NCBI RefSeq assembly: GCF_026340095.1 | Contig: NZ_JAPEPO010000001.1 | Location: 434,001-498,000 of the forward strand | Origin: Streptomyces sp. NBC_01446 | GTDB taxonomy: Bacteria; Actinomycetota; Actinomycetes; Streptomycetales; Streptomycetaceae | Reading direction: 5' to 3' | DNA length: 64,000 bases | Shown: piece after piece, positions 41,736 through 50,562 of the stretch | Numbering within the stretch: the first letter of the stretch is position 1 | Layout of the letters: each line of letters begins with the position of its first letter | Notes under the pieces: model-generated | Told to the model about the DNA's origin: nothing | Database searches by the model: none | Seen by the model: the letters and a program-made list of their open reading frames with translations, nothing else | Position numbers and translations under genes: made by a program

Positions 41736-42791
41736 TCAGCTCCCGCCGTCCGCCGTAATGTCGACGAGAACCTTGACCCGCCGCGCATCTCGCACGTCAT
41801 GCAGCCCCTCGACGGCGTCACCGAGGGGGATGTGGTCGATCCAGCCGTCCGTCGGGTAGTACCCGGCGGCCATGTGCTCGATGACCCGCTCGAAGACACC
41901 GTCGGGGTACGCCTCGCAGCCGAGCAGGGCGAGTTCGGCCAGGCGCACGACGGAGGCGTCGACGGCGACCGGGCCCGAGTAGAGGGCGACCAGCACGACC
42001 GGCGCCCGGGCGGCCACCGAGCGGATGGCGGCGTCCAGCACCTCCGGCCGCCCCGCGCATTCGATGGCGGCGTCCACTCCCTTCCCTCCGGTGTGGGCCA
42101 TCACCGCCCCCACCACGTCGTCCACGCCGGGATCGAGCACGCGGGCGCCGTGCCGGGCGGCCGCCGCGCGGCGCGACGCCGAGGGCTCCGCCACGAGCAC
42201 GTCGTCGACGCCGTGCGCCTTGAGCGCGAACAGAGCACCCATACCGACCGCGCCGGCTCCCATGACCAGAGCGCTGCCACCAGCACGGACACCGGCCCGC
42301 TCGATCGCGTTCAGCCCCACGGCCATCGGTTCGACCAGAGCGCCCTGTTCCAGTGGGACGGCGTCGGGCAGCCGGTGTGCGGAAGCGGCCGGCACGACCA
42401 CGTACTCGGCGAGTCCGCCGCCGGGCGAGGTCACGCCGATCGCCGCGAGGGCGGTGCACAGGTGGGACAGGCCCGACGTGCAGCGCGGGCACACCCCGCA
42501 CGTGCGGATCGGCCGTACGCAGACACGGTCGCCCGCCGCGACGCGGTCCACGTCCGCGCCGCACCCGACGACCGTCCCGGCGAACTCGTGACCCAGCGTC
42601 TGCGGCAGGGTCGCGCCGGTCAGCGGGTTGGGTTCGTGCGTGGCACGCGGCATCTCGAAGTACTCGTGCACGTCGGTGCCGCAGATGCCCGCGTACGCCA
42701 CGCGGATCTTCACCTCGCCGGGTCCCGGCTCGGGTTCGGGCATCTCCTCGATCCGCAGGTCCTTGGTTCCGTACAGCCTGGCGGCGAGCAT
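41736..42791 (-). CDS. Zinc-dependent alcohol dehydrogenase (2,3-butanediol/sorbitol type)
   Basis: About 351 residues of the MDR family. Catalytic zinc ligands lie in YAGICGTDVHE and LGHEFAGTV. The structural zinc Cys set is in IRTCGVCPRCTSGLSHLC, and the nucleotide motif is MGAGAVGMGAL. It resembles (R,R)-butanediol and sorbitol-type enzymes, which act on secondary alcohols. It is a single-gene unit, divergent from icmF, and shares operator copy D with it. CCGGGAGG precedes the ATG. Confidence 0.9.
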   Translation of the reverse strand: MLAARLYGTKDLRIEEMPEPEPGPGEVKIRVAYAGICGTDVHEYFEMPRATHEPNPLTGATLPQTLGHEFAGTVVGCGADVDRVAAGDRVCVRPIRTCGVCPRCTSGLSHLCTALAAIGVTSPGGGLAEYVVVPAASAHRLPDAVPLEQGALVEPMAVGLNAIERAGVRAGGSALVMGAGAVGMGALFALKAHGVDDVLVAEPSASRRAAAARHGARVLDPGVDDVVGAVMAHTGGKGVDAAIECAGRPEVLDAAIRSVAARAPVVLVALYSGPVAVDASVVRLAELALLGCEAYPDGVFERVIEHMAAGYYPTDGWIDHIPLGDAVEGLHDVRDARRVKVLVDITADGGS

Positions 42792-42853
42792 CGTTCCTCC
42801 CGGGGATCACGCTGGAATCGCCTCGTTGCGACCACCCGAGAGTGTCACTGAAC

Positions 42854-42866
42854 TGAACTGACTTCA
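42854..42866. promoter_or_regulatory. Operator copy D, perfect TGAACTGACTTCA
   Basis: Located between the divergent alcohol dehydrogenase (start 42791) and icmF (start 42971). The half-site TGAA is repeated just upstream as ACTGAACTGAACTG (42847-42860), so two overlapping sites are possible. It can control both directions. Confidence 0.8.
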
Positions 42867-42970
42867 ATGTTTCTCTTGAGACCTGCACCTACTTCGGTTC
42901 AGTATGGAGAGGTCTCTGTGAGCATCCGCCCCCACGCCGTCGCGGCCGGGGGCAGTCAGGAGTGCAGCAC

Positions 42971-45900
42971 ATGCCGCGCGCTCAGCATCCCGTCCGCTTT
43001 GTCACCGCTTCCAGCCTCTTCGACGGGCATGACGCCTCGATCAACATCATGCGGCGCATCCTTCAGGCCCAGGGTGCGGAGGTGATCCACCTCGGGCACA
43101 ACCGCTCCGTGAGCGAGGTGGTGGACGCCGCGCTCGAGGAGGATGTCCAGGGCGTCGCCGTCAGCTCCTACCAGGGCGGCCACATCGAGTACTTCGAGTA
43201 TCTGGTCGAGCTGTTGCGGGGGCGCGGCGCCGGGCATGTGCGGGTGTTCGGGGGCGGCGGGGGCGTGATCGTCCCGCAGGAGATCGAACGGCTCGCGGCG
43301 GCCGGCGTGCGCATCTTCTCGCCGCAGGACGGTCAGCGCCTCGGCCTCGTCGGCATGATCCGGTCGATGATCGAGGACTGCGACCGCGCTCCGTGGCTGG
43401 AGGAGCCCGCAGACATCGTGCGGGTTCTTGAGGGTGAACGCCCGGCGCTGGCCCGTGTGTTGTCCTCCGCCGCGGCCGGGACGCTGCCGGCCGCCGAGCT
43501 GCGCCGCCTGGAGAAGGCGGCCTCGGCGCGCCAGGTACCGGTCCTGGGCATCACCGGCACCGGCGGCTCGGGCAAGTCCTCACTCACCGACGAGCTGGTC
43601 CGCAGGATCCGTATCGACCAGGGCGATGCGCTGCGCGTGGCGGTGCTGGCCGTGGACCCGACGCGGCGGCGCGGCGGCGGGGCCCTGCTCGGCGACCGCA
43701 TCCGGATGAACGCCCTCGACGGCGACCGCGTCTTCTTCCGCTCCCTCGCCACCCGCGGCACGAGCGAGCTGCCCGAGGGGCTCGGCGAGTCGATCACCGC
43801 CTGCAAGGCCGCCAGATACGACCTGATCGTGGTCGAGACGCCCGGCATCGGGCAGGGTGACGCCGCGATCGTGCCCTTCGCGGATGTGTCGCTGTACGTC
43901 ATGACGCCGGAGTTCGGGGCTGCGTCGCAGCTGGAGAAGATCGACATGCTCGACTTCGCGGACGTCGTCGCCATCAACAAGTTCGAGCGCAGGGGCGCGG
44001 CCGACGCGCTGCGCGACGTGGGCCGCCAACTCGTCCGCAACCGCGAGGCGTTCGGCTCGCGGCCCGAGGAGATGCCGGTGTTCGGCACCAGCGCCGCGAC
44101 GTTCCACGACGACGGGGTCACGGCGCTGTACCAGCATCTGCGGGGGCTGCTCGGGGAGCGCGGCCTGGCACTGCGCCCGGGGGCGCTGCCCGAGGTGTCG
44201 GTACGGCACTCCAGTGGGGCCGCGCAGATCGTGCCGCCCTCCCGGGCGCGCTATCTGGCCGACATCGCCGAGTCGGTGCGTACGTACCATGCGGGCACCG
44301 ACGACCAGGCACGTGCCGCCCGCCGGGTGCAGCAACTGACGGCTGTTCGAGATGAGCTGGCGGCTTTGCCTGCGCCGGCCGACCCGGTGGAGCAGCTGCT
44401 CGTCGAGGCACGCGGGGCGCTGGGCGACGACGTGCGGCAGGCCCTTGAGCAGTGGCCGCAGACCGTACAGGCGTATTCCGGGGACGAGTTGGCGTTCACC
44501 GTGCGCGGGCGTGAGATACGTACCCCGCTGGTCCGCGAATCGCTGTCGGGCAGCCGCATCCCCCGGGTGGCGCTGCCGCGGACGACCGATCACGGGGAGC
44601 TGGTGCGGTTTCTGCGCGAGGAGAACCTGCCGGGCTCGTTCCCGTTCACGGCCGGTGTGTTCCCCTTCAAGCGCGACGGCGAGGACCCCGCTCGGATGTT
44701 TGCGGGCGAGGGCGATCCCTTCCGTACCAACCGCCGTTTCAAGCTGCTGTCCCAGGGCGGCGCAGCCACCCGCCTTTCCACGGCCTTCGACTCGGTCACG
44801 CTCTACGGGCGCGACCCCGGCCTGCGCCCCGACATCTACGGCAAGGTCGGCACGTCCGGTGTCTCGGTGGCGACGCTGGAGGACATGAAGGCGCTGTACG
44901 AGGGCTTCGACCTGACCGCGCCGACCACCTCCGTCTCGATGACGATCAACGGTCCCGCGCCGACGATCCTCGCCTTCTTCCTCAACACCGCGATCGACCA
45001 GCGGCTCGACGCCTTCGCAGGCGAGCACGGCCGCGCGCCCGACGACGAGCAGGCGCGGGAGATCCGGGCCGAGGTGCTGAGCCAGGTGCGCGGCACCGTC
45101 CAGGCCGACATCCTCAAGGAGGACCAGGGCCAGAACACCTGCCTGTTCTCAACGGAGTTCAGCCTGCGCATGATGGGCGACATCCAGGAGTGGTTCATCG
45201 AGCAGGACGTGCGGAACTTCTACTCGGTCTCCATCTCCGGCTACCACATCGCGGAGGCGGGGGCGAACCCCATCAGCCAGCTCGCGTTCACGCTCGCCAA
45301 TGGGTTCACCTACGTCGAGTCGTATCTGGCGCGCGGCATGGACGTGGACGACTTCGCGCCGAACCTGTCGTTCTTCTTCTCCAACGGCATGGACCCGGAG
45401 TACGCGGTGCTCGGCCGGGTGGCCCGCCGCATCTGGGCGGTGGCGATGCGCGACCGGTACGGAGCGAACGAGCGCAGCCAGAAACTGAAGTACCACGTGC
45501 AGACCTCGGGCCGCTCCCTGCACGCCCAGGAGATGGACTTCAACGACATCCGCACCACACTGCAGGCGCTCATCGCGCTCTACGACAACTGCAACAGCCT
45601 GCACACCAACGCCTACGACGAGGCGGTCACCACCCCCTCAGAGGAGTCGGTGCGGCGCGCGCTCGCCATCCAGCTGATCATCAACCGCGAGTGGGGCCTC
45701 GCGATGAACGAGAACCCGCTCCAGGGCTCGTACGTCATCGACGAGCTGACCGACCTCCTGGAGGAGGCCGTGCTGACCGAGTTCGAGCGGATCAGCGAGC
45801 GCGGCGGGGTCCTCGGCGCGATGGAGACGGGCTATCAACGGGGCCGCATCCAGGACGAGTCGATGCTGTACGAGGAGCGAAAGCACGACGGTTCGCTGCC

Positions 45901-46198
45901 GATCATCGGCGTCAACACCTTCCGCGCTCCGCACGCCGACGAGGAAGGGCAGGCAGCGGCCGTCGTCGAACTGGCCCGCGCCACCGAGCAGGAGAAGCGC
46001 TCCCAGCTCGCCCGGGTCCACGACTTCCAGGCCCGCCACGAGGACGCCGCCCGCGAGGCGCTCGCTGCCCTGCGGTCCGCGGCGACCAGCGGCGAGAACG
46101 TCTTCGCCGTGCTGATGGACGCGGCGCGGGTGTGCTCGCTCCAGCAGATCACCGAGGCGTTCTTCGAGGTCGGCGGCGCCTATCGGCGCAATGTCTGA
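42971..46198 (+). CDS. icmF: Fused isobutyryl-CoA mutase IcmF
   Basis: About 1075 residues. The order is the IcmF order. First a B12-binding domain (residues ~5-145, SLFDGHDASINIM), then a G3E GTPase chaperone domain (Walker A GTGGSGKSS at ~196), then a linker. Last is the mutase large domain from ~500 (FPFTAGVFPFKRDGEDPARM, RTNRRFKLLS, TSVSMTINGPAPTILAFFLN). The enzyme interconverts isobutyryl- and butyryl-CoA with adenosylcobalamin, and some versions convert pivalyl- to isovaleryl-CoA. The ATG at 42971 has GGAG 8 nt upstream; a GTG at 42962 is in frame but has no site. It points to a branched or quaternary-carbon intermediate in the pathway. Confidence 0.95.
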   Translation: MPRAQHPVRFVTASSLFDGHDASINIMRRILQAQGAEVIHLGHNRSVSEVVDAALEEDVQGVAVSSYQGGHIEYFEYLVELLRGRGAGHVRVFGGGGGVIVPQEIERLAAAGVRIFSPQDGQRLGLVGMIRSMIEDCDRAPWLEEPADIVRVLEGERPALARVLSSAAAGTLPAAELRRLEKAASARQVPVLGITGTGGSGKSSLTDELVRRIRIDQGDALRVAVLAVDPTRRRGGGALLGDRIRMNALDGDRVFFRSLATRGTSELPEGLGESITACKAARYDLIVVETPGIGQGDAAIVPFADVSLYVMTPEFGAASQLEKIDMLDFADVVAINKFERRGAADALRDVGRQLVRNREAFGSRPEEMPVFGTSAATFHDDGVTALYQHLRGLLGERGLALRPGALPEVSVRHSSGAAQIVPPSRARYLADIAESVRTYHAGTDDQARAARRVQQLTAVRDELAALPAPADPVEQLLVEARGALGDDVRQALEQWPQTVQAYSGDELAFTVRGREIRTPLVRESLSGSRIPRVALPRTTDHGELVRFLREENLPGSFPFTAGVFPFKRDGEDPARMFAGEGDPFRTNRRFKLLSQGGAATRLSTAFDSVTLYGRDPGLRPDIYGKVGTSGVSVATLEDMKALYEGFDLTAPTTSVSMTINGPAPTILAFFLNTAIDQRLDAFAGEHGRAPDDEQAREIRAEVLSQVRGTVQADILKEDQGQNTCLFSTEFSLRMMGDIQEWFIEQDVRNFYSVSISGYHIAEAGANPISQLAFTLANGFTYVESYLARGMDVDDFAPNLSFFFSNGMDPEYAVLGRVARRIWAVAMRDRYGANERSQKLKYHVQTSGRSLHAQEMDFNDIRTTLQALIALYDNCNSLHTNAYDEAVTTPSEESVRRALAIQLIINREWGLAMNENPLQGSYVIDELTDLLEEAVLTEFERISERGGVLGAMETGYQRGRIQDESMLYEERKHDGSLPIIGVNTFRAPHADEEGQAAAVVELARATEQEKRSQLARVHDFQARHEDAAREALAALRSAATSGENVFAVLMDAARVCSLQQITEAFFEVGGAYRRNV

Positions 46199-46223
46199 CA
46201 CCCGCCGGCCGACAACGAACCTG

Positions 46224-46293
46224 CGACCACCGACCACCGACCACCGACCTGCGACCAGCGACCAGCGACCAGCGACCAGCGACCAGCGACCAG
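46224..46293. repeat. Ten tandem 7-bp repeats (CGACCAC x3, CGACCTG, CGACCAG x6)
   Basis: The units are continuous from 46224 to 46293 and fill most of the 117-nt gap between icmF and the CoA ligase. They end 22 nt before the ligase ATG, just upstream of its GAGGAGA site. Six units are exactly identical, so slipped-strand length change is likely. Confidence 0.85.
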
Positions 46294-46315
46294 CGACAGC
46301 CGAGGAGACATCCCG

Positions 46316-47998
46316 ATGTGGCCCACCCATCCGCCCACGGCCGAGCGCGCCGCCCACTACCGTGCCGTCGGGGCATGGCGGGACCGCCCGGTAGCCCGGT
46401 ATCTGCGCCGAGCCGCCGCCCTGTGGCCGGACGCGCTCGCCGTGGTCGACGGTGCGCACCGCATGACGTTCGCCGACGTCGACCGGCAGGCGACGGCGCT
46501 GGCCGCCGCCCTGCACTCCCGCGGAATCGGCCAGGACGACGTCGTGTCGTTCCAGCTGCCCAACCGGGCCGAGGCCGTGGTGCTCTTCCAGGCGGTCATG
46601 AAGGTGGGCGCCGTCGCCAATCCGATCGTGCCCATCTACCGGGGCAGCGAGCTCCGCTTCATCCTCGGCCAGGCGCGGACCAGGATCGCGTTCGTGCCCG
46701 GCCGCTACCGGGGCTTCGACTATCCGGACCTCTACCGGCGCCTGCGCGACGACCTCCCCGAGCTGCGGGACGTGGTGGTCGTGGGCGGGGACGGCACCGA
46801 GGAGCCGGCCGCGATCTCCTGGGAGACCTTCACGGGCTCGGCCGGGCCCGACCCCGAAGCGACGGTGCGCGCGCTGCCCGAACCGGATCCCGACCAGGTC
46901 TGTCTGCTGCTCTACACCTCAGGGACGACCGCGGCTCCCAAGGGCGTCCTGCACAGCCACAACACCGTGGTCTTCGAGAACTCCGCGCTGATCGACGGGT
47001 TCGCGCTGAACGAACGCGACGTGATCTTCAACCCGTCCCCGGTCACCCATGTCACCGGGGTGAACTGCGCCCTGGTGCTGCCCTTCCTGCTCGGTGCCCC
47101 CGTGATCCTCCAGGACCGGTGGGACCCGGCGTCGGCACTGCGCCGGATCACCGGCGAGGGGGCGAGCTTCGCGATCTTCTCCACGCCCTTCCTCACCGAT
47201 CTGCTCGACGCCGCCGAGACCGCGGACGTGACCGCGCCGACGATCCGCTACCTCGTCTGCGGCGGTGCGGACATCCCCGACGAACTGGCCCGGCGGGCCG
47301 CGGCCCGGCTCGGCGTGGTGACCCGGATGTACGGGGCGACCGAGGGCCCGTCCGTGACCGCGGCCAACCGGTGGGCCCCGGCCGGGATCCGCACCCGCAC
47401 CGACGGCGTGCCCCTCGCCCCTACCGAGGTCGTGGTCGCGGACGGCTCGGACGCCCCGGCGCCGCAGGGCGTCCTCGGCGAGGTGCACTGGCGCGGCCCC
47501 GACACCTGCCTCGGCTATCTCGACGACCGCCTGAACGAGGACGCGTTCACCCCGGACGGCTGGTTCCGCAGCGGCGATCTGGCCCGGTTCGACGAGCACG
47601 GCGCCCTCCACATCGAGGGCCGCATCAAGGATGTCGTCAACCGCTCCGGCGAGAAGATCAGCGTCCGCGAGGTGGAGAACCTCATGGCGGAGCATCCCGC
47701 CATCGCCGAGGTCGCCGTCGTCGCCGGCCCCGATGCCCGCACGGGCGAGCGGGCCTGCGCGTTCGTCGTGACGACGGGCGAGGGACAGGAGCTGACGCTC
47801 AAGGACATCGGCGAGCACCTGACCGCCGGTGAGGTGGCCGCGCAGAAGATCCCCGAGAGCCTGTTCCTCGTCGACGCCCTGCCGTACACGACGAGCGGAA
47901 AGATCAAGAAGTTCGCCCTCCGGGAGTGGCTGCGCGACCGTACACAACCCGCGCGTGCCGTGGCGGACATGACCGTCCTCGCCGTCCACGAACGGTGA
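46316..47998 (+). CDS. Acyl-CoA ligase (cyclohexanecarboxylate-CoA ligase-like)
   Basis: About 560 residues. P-loop YTSGTTAAPKGVLHSHNTVV (about residues 201-220), adenine region RMYGATEGPSV, WFRSGDLARFDEHGAL, GRIKDVVNRSGEKISVREVE and the C-terminal catalytic Lys in YTTSGKIKKFAL. It resembles ligases for alicyclic or branched acids. It follows icmF and precedes a 3-hydroxyacyl-CoA dehydrogenase, all on the plus strand, so it belongs to the same branch of the pathway. GAGGAGA precedes the ATG. Confidence 0.9.
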   Translation: MWPTHPPTAERAAHYRAVGAWRDRPVARYLRRAAALWPDALAVVDGAHRMTFADVDRQATALAAALHSRGIGQDDVVSFQLPNRAEAVVLFQAVMKVGAVANPIVPIYRGSELRFILGQARTRIAFVPGRYRGFDYPDLYRRLRDDLPELRDVVVVGGDGTEEPAAISWETFTGSAGPDPEATVRALPEPDPDQVCLLLYTSGTTAAPKGVLHSHNTVVFENSALIDGFALNERDVIFNPSPVTHVTGVNCALVLPFLLGAPVILQDRWDPASALRRITGEGASFAIFSTPFLTDLLDAAETADVTAPTIRYLVCGGADIPDELARRAAARLGVVTRMYGATEGPSVTAANRWAPAGIRTRTDGVPLAPTEVVVADGSDAPAPQGVLGEVHWRGPDTCLGYLDDRLNEDAFTPDGWFRSGDLARFDEHGALHIEGRIKDVVNRSGEKISVREVENLMAEHPAIAEVAVVAGPDARTGERACAFVVTTGEGQELTLKDIGEHLTAGEVAAQKIPESLFLVDALPYTTSGKIKKFALREWLRDRTQPARAVADMTVLAVHER

Positions 47999-48034
47999 CA
48001 GTCCCCTCCCCCATCCCCTCCAGAAAGGACCCTC

Positions 48035-48898
48035 ATGTCTGTCGTCTCCCGTCTCGGCGTCGTCGGCTGCGGCCTCATGGGCTCCGGCATAGCCGAGGTC
48101 GCAGCACTGCGCGGTCTCGACGTGACCGTCGCCGAGTCGACGCCGGAGTCCGCCGCCTCGGGCCGTGCCCGTGTCGTCGCGTCCCTGGACCGCGGACTGC
48201 GGCGCGGCAAGCTCACCGAGGCCGAGCGCGAACAGGCCCTGGCCCGGCTTTCGTTCACCCACGACCTGGGCGAACTGGCCGACCGGCAGTTCGTCATCGA
48301 GGTTGTCGCGGAGAACCGGGAGGTGAAGACCGAGGTGTTCCGGCAGCTGGACAAGGTGCTCGTCGACCCCGACGCCGTTCTCGCCACGAACACCTCCTCG
48401 ATCCCCGTCGTCGACCTCGCCGTGGCCACCGGCCGGGCCTCCCATGTCGTGGGGCTGCACTTCTTCAACCCCGTACCCGTGCAGCAGTTGGTCGAGGTCG
48501 TGCCCGCGCTGACCACCGACGCCGGCACCGTGGCGCGTGCCCGCGACTTCGCCGTCGAGGGGCTGGGGAAGGAGGTTATCCAGGCGCCCGACCGTTCGGG
48601 CTTCGTGGTGAACGCCCTCCTTGTGCCGTATCTGCTCGCCGCGATCCGCATGGTGGAGTCCGGCACGGCCCGCGCCGAGGACGTCGACCGCGGCATGGAG
48701 CTGGGCTGCGCCCATCCGATGGGTCCGCTGCGGCTGCTCGACCTGATCGGCCTCGACACGGCGCAGGCCGTGGCGGAGTCGCTGTACGGGGAGTTCAAGG
48801 AGCCGCTGTACGCGGCTCCCCCGCTGCTGCGGCGGATGGTGGCGGCGGGACACCTGGGGCGTAAGAGCGGGCGCGGGTTCTACGTGTACGAGGGCTGA
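48035..48898 (+). CDS. 3-Hydroxyacyl-CoA dehydrogenase
   Basis: About 287 residues. NAD-binding motif LGVVGCGLMGSGIAE at the N-terminus; catalytic Ser, His and Asn regions TNTSSIPV and GLHFFNPVPVQQLVEVV; C-terminal dimerisation domain with HPMGPLRLLDLIGLD and LGRKSGRGFYVYEG. It oxidises a 3-hydroxyacyl-CoA to the 3-keto form before thiolysis. AAAGGA lies before the ATG. Last gene of the icmF operon, followed at once by a terminator. Confidence 0.93.
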   Translation: MSVVSRLGVVGCGLMGSGIAEVAALRGLDVTVAESTPESAASGRARVVASLDRGLRRGKLTEAEREQALARLSFTHDLGELADRQFVIEVVAENREVKTEVFRQLDKVLVDPDAVLATNTSSIPVVDLAVATGRASHVVGLHFFNPVPVQQLVEVVPALTTDAGTVARARDFAVEGLGKEVIQAPDRSGFVVNALLVPYLLAAIRMVESGTARAEDVDRGMELGCAHPMGPLRLLDLIGLDTAQAVAESLYGEFKEPLYAAPPLLRRMVAAGHLGRKSGRGFYVYEG

Positions 48899-48906
48899 GT
48901 CCGCGG

Positions 48907-48945
48907 GAGAGGGCCGGCCACTGGATTCCAGCGGCCGGCCCTCTC
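48907..48945. terminator. Bidirectional terminator between convergent operons
   Basis: GAGAGGGCCGGCC (48907-48919) pairs with GGCCGGCCCTCTC (48933-48945), and inside the loop CTGGA pairs with TCCAG. It separates the plus-strand icmF operon from the long minus-strand operon ending at 48960. Confidence 0.85.
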
Positions 48946-48959
48946 GCATGCGTCAACGG

Positions 48960-50489
48960 TCAGGCCCTGCCGCGCAGTTCGTCCGCAGCGCGCTCGGCCA
49001 TCATCATCACCGTGGTGTTGGTCGGCTCCGCCGGGATGTCCGGCATGATCGACGCGTCGATGACGTACAGCCCCTCGACACCGTGCACCTTGCCGCTCTG
49101 GTCGACGACCGCGCCCGGGGTTCCCTCACCGCCCATGACGCAGGTCCCCACGGCATGGCAGCAGGTGTTCTTGCCCTGGAGGACGGCGCGGACGAGGTCG
49201 GCGTCGGACGTCACGTCCGGGCCCGGCCACGTCTCGGCCCGCACGTACTTCTGCAGCGGGCCCGACTCCATGATCTTCCGGACCTCGCGGATGCCGGAGA
49301 CCATGCGGTGCAGGTCGTCGGGGTGGTCGAACAGACCGAGCCGGATGTGCGGCGCGGCGTCGGGGTCGCGGGAGGTGATCTCCATGCTGCCGAGCGAGTA
49401 CGGGCGGTACAGGACGAGCGGCACAAGCAGTACGCCGGGCTCCGGCGTGAGCACCACCGCGTGCAGGTCGACCTCGCCCGCGCTGCCGGCGCCGCCCGAG
49501 GGGAACGCGAGCACGGTCTGCAAGGGCGGCGTGATCTCGCCGACGGCGTCCTCGTCCACCGCGTAGGTGACGTACACCATCGAGTGGTCGCGCAGGTTGC
49601 GGCCGACGCCTTCGACGCTCCGCACCACCGGAATGGACAGCTCGTCGAGCAGCCTCCCGGGGCCGATGCCGGAGCGCATCAGGATCGACGGGCTGCCGAT
49701 GGACCCGGCGGCGAGGACGATCAGGTCGCCCTCCAGGCGGGTGCCGTCGGTGAGGAGGACCGCGCGGGCGGTGCCGTCGTCGGTGAACTCGACGCGGTCG
49801 ACGGTCCGTTCGCCGAGAACGGTGAGGTTGTCGCGGTCGCGGGCCGGGGCGAGATAGGCGATGGCCGTGCTCTGCCGGACGCCGTCCTTGCGGTTGAGCG
49901 GGAGCGGTCCGGCGCCGCGCCGGTCCGCGCCGTTCACGTCCTCGTGAACGGGGTGGCCTGCCTGGGCGCAGGCCTCCAGGAACGCGGACCCGACGGGGCG
50001 CATCCCGTCGTCCTCGGTGAACCGCGTGATGCGCACAGGCCCTCCGGTGCCGTGCAGGTCGCCGCCGGCCGGGTCGTCCTCCAGCTTCTTCAGGTACGGC
50101 AGGACCTGGTCCCAGGACCAGCGGTCGTGGCCGAGGCCCGTCCAGCGGGCGAAGTCCTCGGGGGTCGGCCGCAGGGCGTTGGCCCCGTTGACGGACGAGC
50201 AGCCGCCGATGACCTTGCCGCGCAGGACGGGGACGACGCCCTGCTCGACCACCCCGAACGTCGGGACGCCATCGGCCTCGCGGACGCCGTCGCTCGACGC
50301 GTAGCCCCAGTCGTGGGTGGTGAACCCGATGCGGTTCGCGTCGAGGACCTCGGGGGCGGTCTCCTCAGCGGTGGGGTAGTCGGGGCCCGCTTCGACGAGG
50401 GTGACGTTGTTGGCGGGGTCCTCGCTGAGCCGGGCGGCCAGGACACCACCGGCGGAGCCGCCTCCGCAGATCACTATGCGACGTGCCAT
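48960..50489 (-). CDS. GMC-family FAD oxidoreductase
   Basis: About 509 residues. FAD motif ICGGGSAGGVLAARL at the N-terminus, GMC signature GKVIGGCSSVNGANALRPTP, LAAGSIGSPSILMRSGIGP, and the catalytic His in NTCCHAVGTCVMG (about residue 443) with Asn in EPTNTTVMM. The family oxidises alcohols (choline, cholesterol, terpene alcohols). Its role would be to oxidise a primary or secondary alcohol of the substrate, with the aldehyde dehydrogenase upstream taking the aldehyde on to the acid (inference). Last gene of the liv operon. Confidence 0.92.
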   Translation of the reverse strand: MARRIVICGGGSAGGVLAARLSEDPANNVTLVEAGPDYPTAEETAPEVLDANRIGFTTHDWGYASSDGVREADGVPTFGVVEQGVVPVLRGKVIGGCSSVNGANALRPTPEDFARWTGLGHDRWSWDQVLPYLKKLEDDPAGGDLHGTGGPVRITRFTEDDGMRPVGSAFLEACAQAGHPVHEDVNGADRRGAGPLPLNRKDGVRQSTAIAYLAPARDRDNLTVLGERTVDRVEFTDDGTARAVLLTDGTRLEGDLIVLAAGSIGSPSILMRSGIGPGRLLDELSIPVVRSVEGVGRNLRDHSMVYVTYAVDEDAVGEITPPLQTVLAFPSGGAGSAGEVDLHAVVLTPEPGVLLVPLVLYRPYSLGSMEITSRDPDAAPHIRLGLFDHPDDLHRMVSGIREVRKIMESGPLQKYVRAETWPGPDVTSDADLVRAVLQGKNTCCHAVGTCVMGGEGTPGAVVDQSGKVHGVEGLYVIDASIMPDIPAEPTNTTVMMMAERAADELRGRA

Positions 50490-50562
50490 TGCAGCCTCTT
50501 CTCTTCTTGAGGTCGTCTGTGCGGTCGACGTTGCGGCTGTGCGGTCCTGAGCGCGGTTCTGT

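Noticed and set aside
42792..42970. Possible cobalamin riboswitch before icmF
   Set aside because: Only ~180 nt, without the conserved B12-box; operator D explains the regulation better.
46224..46293. Short regular repeats considered as a CRISPR array
   Set aside because: Units of 7 bp without spacers; this is a simple tandem repeat.
45190..47832. 880-codon plus-strand frame overlapping icmF and the ligase
   Set aside because: Arg-rich shifted frame of the real genes; it spans the heptamer repeats only because 7-bp units do not force a stop.
46919..48949. 676-codon minus-strand frame
   Set aside because: Shadow of the CoA ligase and 3-hydroxyacyl-CoA dehydrogenase genes; no family signature.
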